Source: Castanea sativa
Taxonomy: Eukaryota > Streptophyta > Magnoliopsida > Fagales > Fagaceae
DNA: 64,000 nucleotides
Direction: 5' to 3'
Assembly (NCBI RefSeq): GCF_040712315.1
Contig: NC_134016.1
Coordinates: forward strand, 27,165,503 to 27,229,502
Shown here: one piece after another, positions 49,577 to 61,224 of the stretch
Layout: every line of letters begins with the position of its first letter
How positions within the stretch are numbered: the first letter of the stretch is position 1
Translations under genes and position numbers: made by a program
The notes under the pieces: model-generated
Told to the model about the DNA's origin: nothing
Database searches by the model: none
The model's input: the letters and a program-made list of their open reading frames with translations, nothing else

Positions 49577-49694
49577 ATCCAAGCTAAACAAAGTACATGT
49601 ACAAGGTATATGAAAATAAATTGACCAACCTTGTTCTCAAGAACTAAGAAAATAGATGCAAAAACATATCTCACTTAGATTGAGCCTTTTGCAT
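47794..49694 (-). other. Region where pol would be expected in the family C element; non-coding
   Basis: No RT, RNase H or integrase motif on either strand. It holds cgatcgatcg-type inverted motifs at 48546-48605 and 48665-48700, a poly-A run at 49543-49572, and the block at 49401-49425 shared in reverse complement with 12993-13016. The plus-strand open frame at 48331-48621 is Lys-rich and unrecognised. Confidence 0.6.
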
Positions 49695-51527
49695 TCAAAG
49701 TCTTTTAGATGCACCTTGATCATTGAAGTTCTTATTCATATTAGAATGATTTCCAACTCCAGAATTGGAATAAAAGTTTAGGGCCTTTACCAACTCACCA
49801 ATAAGTACCATAGGATCATGTGCTTGAGGCACAGGTACTTTTGGTTTATTTGCTCTCTTAGTAGCTTGAAGCTTGTAACAGTTTGGACGAATATGCCCAA
49901 ACTTTCCACAAAAATGACACACCCAAGTAGACTTCTCATGTGTCTTGTTCCTAGAAAGAGTAGACTCCTTAGATTTAGATTCTTCAAGATCAACCCTAAT
50001 CTTCTTGGGAGGAGAAACTTCTATGGGTTTGACAACCTCACGCACAAGGGGTTCAGAAGAAGATGAAGGAACAAAGATTGTGGAATTTGGTGCAGACACA
50101 TTGATGCTTTCTACAAAACCTAACCTAGTTTTGTCGGAAGGAGACTTTTGAACACTCAACATCTGATCAAGTTTGGAACTAGCAGACCTATTCGTTTGTT
50201 CTCTAGCAACAGATAGTTCATGTTCCAAAGATTTAACTTTATCAAGCAAAAGCATGTTCTCAGTCTTCACACTATTCAAAAGTTCAGTAGCATCAAACAA
50301 ATTCACAAGCAAATTTTTCTTATCAAGCTCAAGAGATACAATTTTCTTTAAGCCTAATTCAACATTCATAACATCCTTTGCAGCAACTTTGCAAAGTTTA
50401 TTGTAGGCTTCTTGAAGATTTGCATCCTCAGAGAGTTCCCCATCAGAAGGGTTCTCTTCAACAGTCACACTTTCACTGACTACAGCAGTAGCAGTGAAAG
50501 CAATGAAGTTTCCATCCTCGTCACAACCAGACTCATCATCAGAAACTTCATCATCACTAAAGGTTACAGCCATAGCCTTACCCTTAGACCTCAAAAATGT
50601 TGGACATTCAGATTTCACATGACCATACCCTTGACAACCAAAACATTGAGGACCCATAGAATTGGTAGAAGATTAACTGACTTTTTCTCTAGGTTTTTCA
50701 ATTTTGTTAACCTTAATGGGATCATTCTTCCTAAAATTTATAGGTTCATCAGGGTTTTTACCTCTTGCCCTTCTATTGCTAATTCTAAGAAAATTTCTAA
50801 AGTTCTTAGCAAGGTAAGCAATCTCTGTAGTAGAGAGATCATCATCAAATCCACCAACCTCAATATCATCAACAGACTTAAGAGCCATTGATTTGGATTT
50901 GCTAGTTTTAGGTAGGTTCAACTCATAGGACTGAAGAGATCCTACAAGTTCATCAACAAGAATGGAGTCCACATCCTTGCTTTCAGTGATGACAGTCACT
51001 TTGGGTCTAAAATCTTCAGTTAAAGATCTAAGAATCTTCCTAACAATTTTAGGTTGATCATAGATTTCACCCAAGTTGTAAGCAGAATTAACAATGTCAT
51101 TTAACTTAGCATAGAATTCATCAAAAGATTCATCCTCAGACATCTTAATGCTTTCAAATCTAGTTGTTAATTGTTGCAACTTATTGATCTTAACTGGCTT
51201 TGTGCCTTCATGCACAGTCTGTAGGATATTCCAAGCAGTGTGAGCAACTTCAACATTAGAGATTCTCTTAAATTCCTCCATAGAAACAGCATTAAAGATA
51301 GCATTCATAGCTTTGCTATTGAAGGCTGTTGCTTCTTTCTAAGAAGTTTGCCACTCACTCACAGGAGTAGTGGGCTTCTCCCATCCGTATTCAACGGAGT
51401 TCCAGACTCTCTCATCAATGAATTTCAAGAAAGCTTTCATCCTTACTTTCCAATAAGCATAATTATTTCCATCAAAGTGAAGAGGAATAACAAGAGAGTG
51501 TCCGTGTTCCATGACAACAGGGGTCAA
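49695..51527 (-). pseudogene. SIRE-like gag of family C element, two in-frame stops
   Basis: One frame on the minus strand covers about 610 codons from ATG 51527 to the stop at 49695. TAG lies at about 51337 (TSL-like context ...EWQTS*KEATAF, probably TGG originally) and TAA at about 50673 (...EKVS*SSTNS, probably CAA). Both are single transitions. The N-terminal part has HFDGNNYAYWKVRMKAFL and the UBN2-type stretch VHEGTKPVKINKLQQLTTRF. The C-terminal part has two perfect CCHC knuckles, CFGCQGYGHVKSEC and CHFCGKFGHIRPNC, around an acidic segment and a Leu/Lys coiled coil. With only two point stops this is the best kept retroelement protein in the window. Confidence 0.85.
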
Positions 51528-51570
51528 GGATCAACTCAGAGATCAAAAGATCTACACACAAGAGGTACCC

Positions 51571-51582
51571 GCTCTGATACCA
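51571..51582 (-). promoter_or_regulatory. Primer-binding site of family C element (tRNA-iMet type)
   Basis: Plus strand gctctgatacca, two bases from the 5' LTR border at 51585. Confidence 0.92.
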
Positions 51583-51584
51583 CT

Positions 51585-52427
51585 TGTTGAGTTTGCTTAG
51601 ACCCCTTAAACCACAATTGGATTAACTTAGTTAACAAGCGAAGTTATTACTTAGTCCAAATTTCAGATCTAGGTTAACACAATCATATAATCATATCAAT
51701 GTAAAGTGCAGAATATAAAAACACAAAGATATGATGACCCAAGAAAACCAAACCGGTAGAAAACCTGAGGAGGATTTAACCTAGCTATCCTCAAGGTAAA
51801 CCTGAATCCACTATGAAAGAATCGAAGTGTACAATAGCGATTTAGACCACTAACATCCTATTGCTACCCACCAGTAGAACTTACTGACACGACCACGTGC
51901 AAGCTCCGAGACCACGGACTCCTTCTTTCTTGGATTCTCTAGTAAGTACAAGCACCCCCGCTTGTGTATCTTTAAGTTCTTATGGCAGCAACTGAACGAT
52001 CATCAAGCTCTTGAAGAAATCTCCTTCTTGATAATCCCAAGCTTGTGTGAAGGCAACCACCTCTCTGATCTCACAAGAGATTCACACAAACAGCAGTATG
52101 AGCAACCTGAAAAACGTGACTAGGGTTTGCCTTTTATACTTAAGGCAAAACATAAAACCCTACACGTCATATGGGCTTAGGGCTGAGTTGGAAAATCTGC
52201 AGAAAAAACAATCTACACGACTTTCGATTAGTCGAATCTAATTCTCGATCGATCGAGTCGTACAGAAATGCACAGTAACTTCTGCAGTTAACTCGATTCC
52301 AACTTTACATAAATCACATACTTTGAGCAAGTCCAAAACACTACTAGACACCTGTTTTGATCATGGTTTGCCAACAATACATATTAGAGTTCAAATACAT
52401 TAGTTCCTAAGTACTTAGAACCTAACA
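51585..52427 (-). mobile_element. 5' LTR of family C element
   Basis: 843 bp; the partner of 45346-46188. It carries the same hairpin-forming motif at 52221-52257 with three substitutions. Confidence 0.92.
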
Positions 52428-53204
52428 AATTACTACATCTTAGCCTTGAGTACCCGGTTTAATCCTTTAAGGTTATTCATCATATATTTATGAAATCCAA
52501 TCTCATAAATATATACTTTAGTAATTTCTTACCAAAGTGGTTAGGCCTAACTCTCTGAATAACTGAACCCATTAAACTTATTTCAAGGGAATATTTTATA
52601 TCTCTATTAAGAGATTATGAATTCCATCTTGAGAATATATGTTCCATCAACACTAAATGTGGCTACCCAACATACTGAGGTTTTGACCATTGCTTTAGAT
52701 CTCACTCCTGATATATCAAAGCAACCTACACGTCATGATCAGGTCCATTATTCTCTCAGGATTAAGAGTTCGTGCAAATAGAAGTCGTGAGATTTATTAT
52801 TCATTTGACAGTCGTTAGGAGAATAATAAATCTTATAGCAGTCCAGTTCAATATGTCTTAACTCTTAAAACATATCAACATATCAACTAGAAGTCTCTAC
52901 TTCCATGATCAAGACAAATCATCTTAGTTGATACGTTATAGTCTTCGCAGATGAAATGCCCAATTTCATTATTGACTACGAACTATAAATTCTAAGTTTA
53001 CAAAGAACTTGTGATTTATATCTTCTGTGACTTTTCACATAAATCACATACTATGCATCTCATGGACTATATGATAATGTCCTAATATTCATGTTACCAT
53101 TATTTTAGATAATAATAAAACAACTTTATTAAACACAACATTAAGTCATACATAATGTCATACATAGCATCATACAATAGGATTTAAGGGCACATATCCT
53201 AACA

Positions 53205-53972
53205 CAACGGTGTAGGAACTTCTCCACGCTTCCACTGTATAGGAATCATTATGGTGCTTAATACCCAACAACAGATTAGCACAACCTTTTATGCTTCCAT
53301 GGTGTGGGACCTTTTCCACACTTCCACGGTGTAGGAACTTCTCCTCTCTTATTCTAGGAATCATTATGGTGCTTGATACCCAACAAAGGATCAGCATAAT
53401 CTTCCATGCTTCCACAGTATAGGACCCTTTCCACACTTCCACGGTGTAAGACCTTCTCCACGCTTCCATGGTGTAGGAGTCATTTATCAAGCTTGCTATT
53501 TAGATATCCTCTATCTTTGCCTAATCCTATTTTAAGACTAACTAGCGGCGGTGTCGTACGTCTCACCATCCCACAATCACCAAGTTCTTCAAGAATCCTA
53601 AGTTCCCAATCACCAGGTAAGTCCCCTTACTTTTGCCTAGCATTTTATTTTCTACATCCATAGCATCCAACATTTGCATGTTTTTCTACCTAGCCCAGAA
53701 AAAAAAAAAAAAAAAAATCTAGCATGCGTTCCTAGTTGCATTGCTACTGACATATTTGTAGAAAAAGACTGAAGTTTTTGCCCAGCATCAAGAAATAGAC
53801 ATGTCCAGAAAATATTTAAGAAGCAGCTACAGTAGGTTAGTCCAGCCAAGTAAAAACCGGTCTTGATCCATGACTAGCCCTGCATGCAATTTAGGGGCGA
53901 CAAAATTCGAAATCACATTCTTTATCTGACACCTTTCATTGCACTCGAGACGTCAAATAAAGAAGGGGTAAT
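53205..53972 (+). repeat. Degenerate tandem repeats and 3' end of a Gypsy element with polypurine tract
   Basis: 53205-53480 repeats the phrase 'cttccacggtgtaggaccttctccacg' in diverged forms, with a longer period of about 115 bp (aggaatcattatggtgctt at about 53241 and 53356). 53535-53955 has no recognised gene. Purine-rich aaataaagaagggg at 53956-53969 immediately precedes the LTR-like start at 53973, as a polypurine tract would. Confidence 0.5.
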
Positions 53973-54484
53973 TGTTGATACCGTATTTTGTCTGCCCTCA
54001 ATTTGCGTGCCAGACCCTGAAAAATTCAAAAATAATATTTTCTCTCCATGGGGCCGTGAGAACATCTAGAATGACGTGACGCAACCCGTTCGGACACCAG
54101 AGCACTCAAAGTGCCTCTTTCAGCCAAAATGACAAAAATGCCCCTAGTCAACCCTAGGTTGACCAAAAGTCAAACAAGGCCAAAATCCTCACAAAACAGC
54201 ATTTTTCATGATTTTAAATCAAACTTGAGCTTCTCAGAGATTTTTGGCAACTTTGACCAAGTTTGACCGTGAGTTGACTCTTGGCAAGCCCCCAAAAACT
54301 CCAATTTTGATTGGATCATTAGAATAGGTTGAGACCAATGTCATAGCGAAGATAATCAAATTCTCATTCCAACGACTATTCATGAGTCGAAATCGGAGTT
54401 AAAACAGTTGAGATATTGAGAAAATTGTGAAAAGCGCATCAGCACGCTTCCCAAGGTCATAACTTTTGATCCAACTGTTGGAAT
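53973..54484 (+). mobile_element. Family D Gypsy LTR, 5' portion (D2), cut by hAT
   Basis: Starts TGTTGATACCGTATTTTG after a polypurine tract, and aligns with 23690-23740 plus 24742-25178 of D1. It stops at the hAT terminus at 54485. The distal part of the same LTR family reappears at 62970-63467. Confidence 0.65.
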
Positions 54485-54929
54485 TAGGGGTGTTTCGGTT
54501 CGGTTTCGGTCAGTTTTTTTTAAACTGACCAACCGAAACCGATATTTTCGGTTTTCAATATTGTCAACCGAAACCGACCGAAATAGCTGAAACACCGTCG
54601 GTTTCAGTTCGGTTCATTTCGGTCGGTTTTTCGGTGAGTGCTCGGTTTTGGGCCTGGGCCTAGAGTTTGGGCCTCTCGATTTTTTTTTTTTTAATTCTAT
54701 TTGGGCTTCTTAAAAAAAATTAGTTTGGCCCTTTTATGCTTTAATTAAGCCTATTTTAAAAACATGTTTTGGGCTTATTTTAGGAACCAATTGTGGCCCA
54801 AATTCGGGCCTTGTCTATTTTGGCCCATGGCCATCTGTAGAAATTTTTAAGTTTTTTGTTTTGGCACTTTCAGCCCAGATTTGGGCCTTTCCTATTTTGG
54901 CCATTTTTGGGCCTTTTTACAACCTGCTG

Positions 54930-55435
54930 CTTTGTATTTTACACACATTCATCAAAAAACAAAAAAATCACAACCACAACCTCAACCTGTTTTATATTTT
55001 ACACAAATTCATCAAAAAACAAAAAAACAAAAATCACAACCACAACCTCAACCTGTTTTATATTTTACACAGATTCATCAAAAAACAAAAAAAAATCACA
55101 ACCACAACCACAACCTCAACCTGTTTTATATTTTACACAGATTCATCAAAAAAAAAAAATCACAATCACAACCACAACCTCAACCTGTTTTATATTTTAC
55201 ACAGATTCATCAAAAAACAAAAAAAAATCACAACCTCAACCTGAACCAGCTTTGTATTTTACACAGATTCATCAAAAAACAAAAAAAATCACAAACTCAA
55301 CCTGAACCAGCTTTGTATTTTACACAGATTCATCAAAAAACAAAAAAAAATCACAACCTCAACCTGAACTTGCTTTGTATTTTACACAGATTCATCAAAA
55401 AACAAAAAAATCACAACCTCAACCTGTCACAGATT
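54930..55435. repeat. Minisatellite, about 62-bp period, 8 copies
   Basis: Copies share 'ttttacacagattcatcaaa' followed by A/C-rich sequence and 'cacaacctcaacctg'. The period is near 60-70 bp with small length changes. The array stays open in all three plus frames because of its base composition, which yields spurious ORFs. Confidence 0.88.
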
Positions 55436-56001
55436 TATAAATCCAAAAATACAAACATATATAGCAGATTCATAAATCACAACCTGTAATACAAACAAGA
55501 TTAAAAAAGAAACTGTACAAGTCACAATAAAATAACTAGTGCAGATTTCAATACTTACATAATAACATTATAACAAAATAACACCAAAATACTTACATAA
55601 CACCAAAATTACTGGTGTTGATTTCAATACTTACAAAATAAACTAACTAGTCCATGTGTCAATACTTACATAATAAACTAACTAGTCCATGTGTCAATAC
55701 TTACATAATAGCATTATAGCCAAAGACTCAAAATAAATTGGCCATATGTCAATGTCAATGTCAATGTCAACATATACTATTCATATTTAATATTTGGCCA
55801 AAGATTCAAAATAAATTGGCCATATGTCATTGCCTATTGACTAATATCTATATTTTCTATGTATAGGGCACTGTCAAAGCACAAAATAAAAGCCCATACC
55901 TATATATGTATACGTAGGCCATTATCTACTAGTGCCTAATAGCAAAAAATGTGAATATCATATACCATTATACCACCCTTCCAAAGAGCAAAAAGCAATC
56001 T
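55436..56001. other. hAT 3' non-coding region
   Basis: Lies between the minisatellite and the transposase stop. Contains short direct repeats (actagtccatgtgtcaatac near 55645 and 55680; gtcaatgtcaatgtcaatg near 55750). No gene is seen. Confidence 0.5.
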
Positions 56002-58349
56002 TCAACCATCAATGTCAATAGGTGTTGGTGTGGACATGCCTAGTTCTGATGTAGCAGCATCATTCACAAGTTCTACAAACAAAAAATGAAAAAAATATGT
56101 CACTTATACAATAAAACAATATATATGCCAAGAATCCAAGACATGCAGTTTTTTTTAATAATAACAGACATGCATAATTTTTTTTAATAAATAAAGAAAT
56201 AGAAATAAATTTTTTTTAATATAACAAATAATAGTAATACCTCCATCAAGCTTTTCAAACTCCTCAACATCATCTATGGCAGCACGAAGGCAGATTGGAG
56301 CCGATGAAGGACGGAGCCAATTTTGACCACAAATGAGAGCTTCCACCATAAGTGGAGACAATGAACTCCGGAAATGATCAAGGACACGACCAGCCGTACT
56401 AAAGGCAGATTCTGAGGCCACAGTGGATACCGGAATTGCAAGAACATGTTGTGCAACTCTTGAAAGGACACGGTATCGTGGAGAATTAACCTTCCACCAA
56501 GCCAAAATATCAAAATTATCATCAAAAACATCTTCACAACTCTCTAACAAGTATTTATCAACCTCTGATTTGGTATTTGAAGAATCAATACCCTTCAAGT
56601 GCTCCTTAAATCCCATCATCCTCATTGCCTTCGCATCAACCACACTAGAATCATCTCCCTCCATTGATCCACTTGGTTTTTGGCCTTGGCCTTGTGCAGC
56701 AACACTTGCACTACTACTCCCCACTTGATTTTGAGCATAGGCATTATATAAATCCATCAAAACAGCCTTTATTCTTTTTGCCATATCAACAGCCTTTTGA
56801 CTCTCATACAAAGTACCAAAACAGTACTCAAGATACCTCATCTTGTATCGAGGATCAAGAACTAGCCCTACATACAACAAGTGATTCATATTATCAAAGT
56901 TCCCCCAATACTTTTCAAATTTGGTCTTCATGTAACCAGCCATTTTTTTCAACAAATAACTATCTTTTTCATACTCCAAATCAATTGTGTCATGAATTGA
57001 CATGAGCTCCAAAAAGAAAGAATTACTAGTGACATAATTAGCACCCGAAAACCGCAAGGTTGCATCATAAAAAATTTTAAGAAATTTAGAAAAGATCCTA
57101 ATCTTTTCCCAATCCACATCACCCATTCCCCAAGCAAACTCATCTATATCACTTCCATCTTCCTTTTCCTCCTCTCTAATTGTCATAAGATAATTTGGAT
57201 CTTCTTCCTCCAATCTCTCAAAAGCTTTTTGATACTTCTCAGCCTTCTCCAACATAATATAGGTGTAGTTCCACCTAGTTGGCACATCTAAGCATAACTG
57301 ACATTTAAACTCAACTTTCTCCTTCTCCGCACATAACTTAAATGTGTTTTGTCTTTGTGGAGAGGATCTCACATATCGCACAGATTTTCTCACCTTCACT
57401 ATTGTCTCATCCATTTCAACTAACCTTTCACGAACAATTAAGTTCAAGATATGAGCACTACACCTCACATGCAAGTATTTATGCCCTAAAATTGTTGCCT
57501 TCCTATGCTTAGTCTTTTTTTGAATAAAAGAAATCAGCCCACTATTAGAAGCAGCATTATCAACTGTAATAGTTAAAATCTTGTCTATCCCCCAATCAAG
57601 TAAACACATCTCAACTGCCTTCCCAAGTGTTTCACCCTTGTGATTTTCCACTAAACAAAAACTAAGAATTCTCTTGTGTATTTTCCAATCACTATCTATA
57701 AAATGGGCAGTGAGACACATATAGTTCAAATTTTGAACGGATGTCCATGTATCTGTGGTAAGGCAGACCCGCTGCTCTTTTAGGGCTTCTTTCAACTTTT
57801 TTTTCTCATCTAAAAAAACCCTAAAGCAAGTTTTGGCAATTGTTGTGCGGCTAGGGATTGGATTGAACCTAGGTTAGGTTTTAGACATAAACCTCTTAAA
57901 ACCATAGCCCTCTACAAATCTAAAAGACAGCTCATCTAGAATAATCATCTCTGCCAATGCTATCTTACATTCCTCAAAATTAAACACCCATGGCACTAGT
58001 TTACCACTACTTTCTCCTTCTTCTTTAGGTTTGAATGCTAGGGTTGATTGGTTTTTTTTTCTTCCCTATAAGGATATTTCAAACATAGTGATTGTATGTG
58101 AGTTCTCATGGTTGTAGTGCCATTTTGCTTAGTGTCACAAGCATAGGTTGTGCCACAGTAGTTACAAGCTGCCCTAGGTTTATCCCCCCCTTCAATAACA
58201 GTAAAATGACCCCAAACAAAATATCTTTTTTTACCAGTATTACCTGCATTTGGTGGGAGTGGGGGTTTGCCTTTGTCTTTATGCACATTGGTTGTGCCTT
58301 GACCCGCTTCAAGGTCTTGACCCTCTGGGATTTCCGTTGTCTCATTCAT
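56002..58349 (-). pseudogene. hAT transposase (BED finger, RICESLEEPER-like), one frameshift and one stop
   Basis: The start is ATG at 58349. Residues 40-100 form a BED zinc finger (YFVWGHFTVIEGG, CNYC, then HIQSLC). A frameshift in an A run near 58055 shifts the frame, which resumes as STLAFKPKEEGE to RFMSKT, then a TAA stop at about 57873. The main part, 57795-56241, is open: TTDTWTSVQNLNY (first catalytic Asp), TVDNAASNSG (second), the plant hAT RNase-H-like region (YWGNFDNMNHLLYVGLVLDP) and the C-terminal dimerisation domain (WWKVNSPRYRVLSRVAQHVL, then IPVSTVASESAFSTAGRVLD). A 168-bp intron (donor 56240 GTATTA, acceptor TTTGTAG at 56073) leads to a last exon 56072-56002 encoding 23 residues and a TGA, restoring an acidic tail. 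Only two lesions separate it from a full protein, so it was active not long ago. Confidence 0.85.
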
Positions 58350-61084
58350 CTACAATAAAAAATAAAACACAATAAGTCAGCAAGTATAAAAAGTAAAAAA
58401 TAAAAAATAAAAATTAAACTCCAATAACAATAAAACAATAACACAATAAAAGTCAGCAACCAAAAAAAAAAAAAAGAAGGAAAAGGAATCTTGTATACAG
58501 CAACAAGCCAACCACTGGTACACAAATATTGGGCGTATCTTTCCTGAGGTCATGGTTCTTGAATAGTGAGTATGCGTAAATTACTTTAAAAATGATAATG
58601 AGCAACAAAAATTTTTAGTTCTAGATTTCAATACTCAACATCAAGCATTGCATTCTTTTGATACAATATGAAAGCCGCTCTTTTGTAAACCTTTTAATCT
58701 ACAGACCCACTGGTAAAACTTCTTTAATTTTCAACGATTTCAAACTCTATAATGATCCAAAACTCTTTTTTAAAAAAAAGGAGGAAGAAGTGATTTCCAA
58801 GATTTCATTTTCTACAGAATCAAACTGGTCTTTCATTACTCATCAAAATAAGCAATATAAATCAAAGAGGATGGCCATAAACCCAAATATCAAATAGTAT
58901 CATTCCTATTTTCAAACACTTCATCAAACTACCTTTTTGCATCAACAAGTCAACTTAACTTGATCCCAACTCAGACACATTGCTAACTAAGGAATGCACA
59001 CTGATTCAACACTAGAAAAACAGCAAGAAACTAATAATCATAGAGTAACATTCTAAATAATTCAACATAGAAACTAAAAAAAAAATGATCTTCTTCAATT
59101 GTTACTTTTTTTTTCCATAAAAAAAGTTACAAAAACTAAAAAAATTATATTTCTTTAACTAAATGTTATGTGACCAAATAAAAAGGTTGATTGATTGTAA
59201 TTAAAAATATAGTCTTTACCAATGCACACATTAACAAATAACATATATTCTTTCAACTGTCTATAAGAACAACAACATGTTAATACGTTGTTTATTGTAT
59301 ATAAAACCATAGCATATGCATCACACTTAACAACCCACTATCCACGACAATAAGGAGGATTATGACTTTGTGCACTAACACACTTCTACAACTACTCATT
59401 CAAGGCTTAGTCTTGTATATTAGCCTTTGGATTACTATTTGTGTAGAAAAATATTCCATTAAACAACAATTAATTTGCATTTGTCAACAATTAATTTGCA
59501 TTTGTCAAATGACTACACTACAACATTCAAGCTTCAACTACAGAACGGTGATCAAGGATAAACCATCTAAATCTAAGAAACAAATCAAAAACCATTAAAA
59601 AAAAAAAACTAAATACTAATATGGTAATGTGTTTAATGTCAAATACAAATAATTTCCCCACAGCTACCAAAAGGAGGCGCGCATATCTGAATATATATAA
59701 CTTACAAAATGCGCGCACAGACTCAATCTACACACAAAAACAGCCACACTTACCTAGTATAATGAATCCATATGCTAAGACTAAATACAATTCCTCATTG
59801 AATGGATTTTCGAGCATGGACATAACAGCCACACAAAAACACAACAGTTTAGCATCAACAATTGGTTAAGCCGCACTGGCAGATTTCAAATTCCAACCAA
59901 TTCAGGTGTAATTCAAGTATGTAATACAATGAAACCATGAAGTAAGCCCTATAGTATAAACCAAACAAAAAATAAGAAAACAAACAAACACGAGCAAAGC
60001 ATGCAACACAGATCACAAAAACCACCAAAGTCCTCAATATGACAAACCCATTTCAGCAAATAGACCAAAAAATCACATCCACAAAATAGAAAACAAGAAA
60101 CAAACAAACAAAAAATAAATAAATAAAAAAACCTAGAGAGGTAACAAAGTTTGAACAAAAATGGGGAAAGAAGAAGAAGAGCAAAAGATTAGGGCTTTTA
60201 CATCAAGGCCAATGAGCAAAAGAAAGGACAATGTTTTCATCAAGGCCAACAACAATTCAAGAAACAACATGATTTGTAGCAAATTAACATTAAGATTTTC
60301 AACCAGTTCCATGATGACAACTTGACAACAACTCCATATATATTCAAGCCATATCAATGTCAAAATACATGTATAACTCAATTGAAAAGGATTCTAAGTT
60401 GTTGTTAAAAGAAAAAGTGGGGGTGGAGAAAACAAAAGGAGGAGTATAATTATTTTCAAATAAATTAACATCTAAGAAGTATGTTTTTCGTAACAACTGC
60501 CAGTTGACTAATATATTCTACTACAGCAACATTTTTGATGGAAATTACCAGTACATACCATTGTGACAATTCCTTTGAATTCCTTACTAACAAAAAAAAA
60601 ACAAAAAAAACATTTGTGATAAAAAAATTGTCCCTAAAAGGTCAACTTTAAGCCAATAGTAAATAAGTAAGATAAAAAAAAAATAGTAAAAGAGGAAAAT
60701 TGAATCTTCACTCTTCAGCAAGAATAAAACATAGGGAAATCATAATAACAATGAAACATAATAACAACTCTAAAATAAAATAATCACATGCAATATGCGG
60801 TTTCATTTTTCTAGAATAAATTTTAAATAATTAAAATAAATAATTTTAATTTTAAATAAATAATTTTAATTAAATTAAAATAATTAATTTTGAATAAATA
60901 ATTTTAAATAATTAAATAAATTTTTTTATAAAAATATTACAACAATCGGTTTTGGTTATTGACAACCAATTTTTTGATAAAAATAAAAATAAAAAAACCA
61001 ATTTTTGAACACCAAAATCCAAATAGTCCTTTATTTTTTTCCAAAGCCCCAACAAAAATTGCATTAAATCGAACAAAATAGGCA
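58350..61084. other. hAT 5' internal non-coding region
   Basis: AT-rich, with short duplications (ttaatttgcatttgtcaaca twice near 59470-59510) and AT runs at 60820-60930. No domain is recognised in any frame. It presumably contains the transposase promoter and leader. Confidence 0.45.
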
Positions 61085-61224
61085 AATATGTGGAGAACCC
61101 TCACCGTGAGATGGACTGATGGAGGCTGAATGGAGGCCGTCTGTTTCGAAGGCTGATGGAGGCGGTCTAATGGGAACGACGGCGTTTAAGCAAGGAGGGG
61201 TGGAACTGGTATGTGAACATCGCC

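Larger units (their letters stand above)
45346..52427 (-). mobile_element. Complete pol-less LTR element, gag plus envelope-like (family C, SIRE-like)
   Basis: LTRs of exactly 843 bp each (45346-46188 and 51585-52427) begin TGTTGAG and end CCTAACA. Perfect 5-bp target duplications, aatta, flank it at 45341-45345 and 52428-52432. The primer-binding site is at 51571-51582, and a purine tract (minus strand ccaaatggggagtt) abuts the 3' LTR at 46189-46202. It is inserted in the family A LTR A4. I count roughly 37 differences between the LTRs by eye (about 4%), so the insertion is not very recent. Coding order on the minus strand is gag (51527-49695) and envelope-like (47793-46690). No protease, RT, RNase H or integrase motif exists in the 1.9 kb between them. 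It would need another element's enzymes. Confidence 0.92.
42735..53204 (-). mobile_element. Truncated family A Copia element (A4) with nested insertion
   Basis: On the minus strand: LTR 53204-44725 (itself split by the 7.08-kb element at 45346-52427), primer-binding site 44722-44711, leader to 43251, gag from 43250 to 42735. It then breaks off at the tandem array. Without the nested insertion the LTR is about 1.39 kb, as in copy A3. It is the only family A copy here with internal sequence. Confidence 0.85.

Noticed and set aside
54856..55489. Three overlapping plus-strand open frames of 127-202 codons, rich in Gln, Asn, Thr and His
   Set aside because: They are the three frames of the 62-bp minisatellite. 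The repeat lacks stops by composition, and the products are unrelated low-complexity strings.
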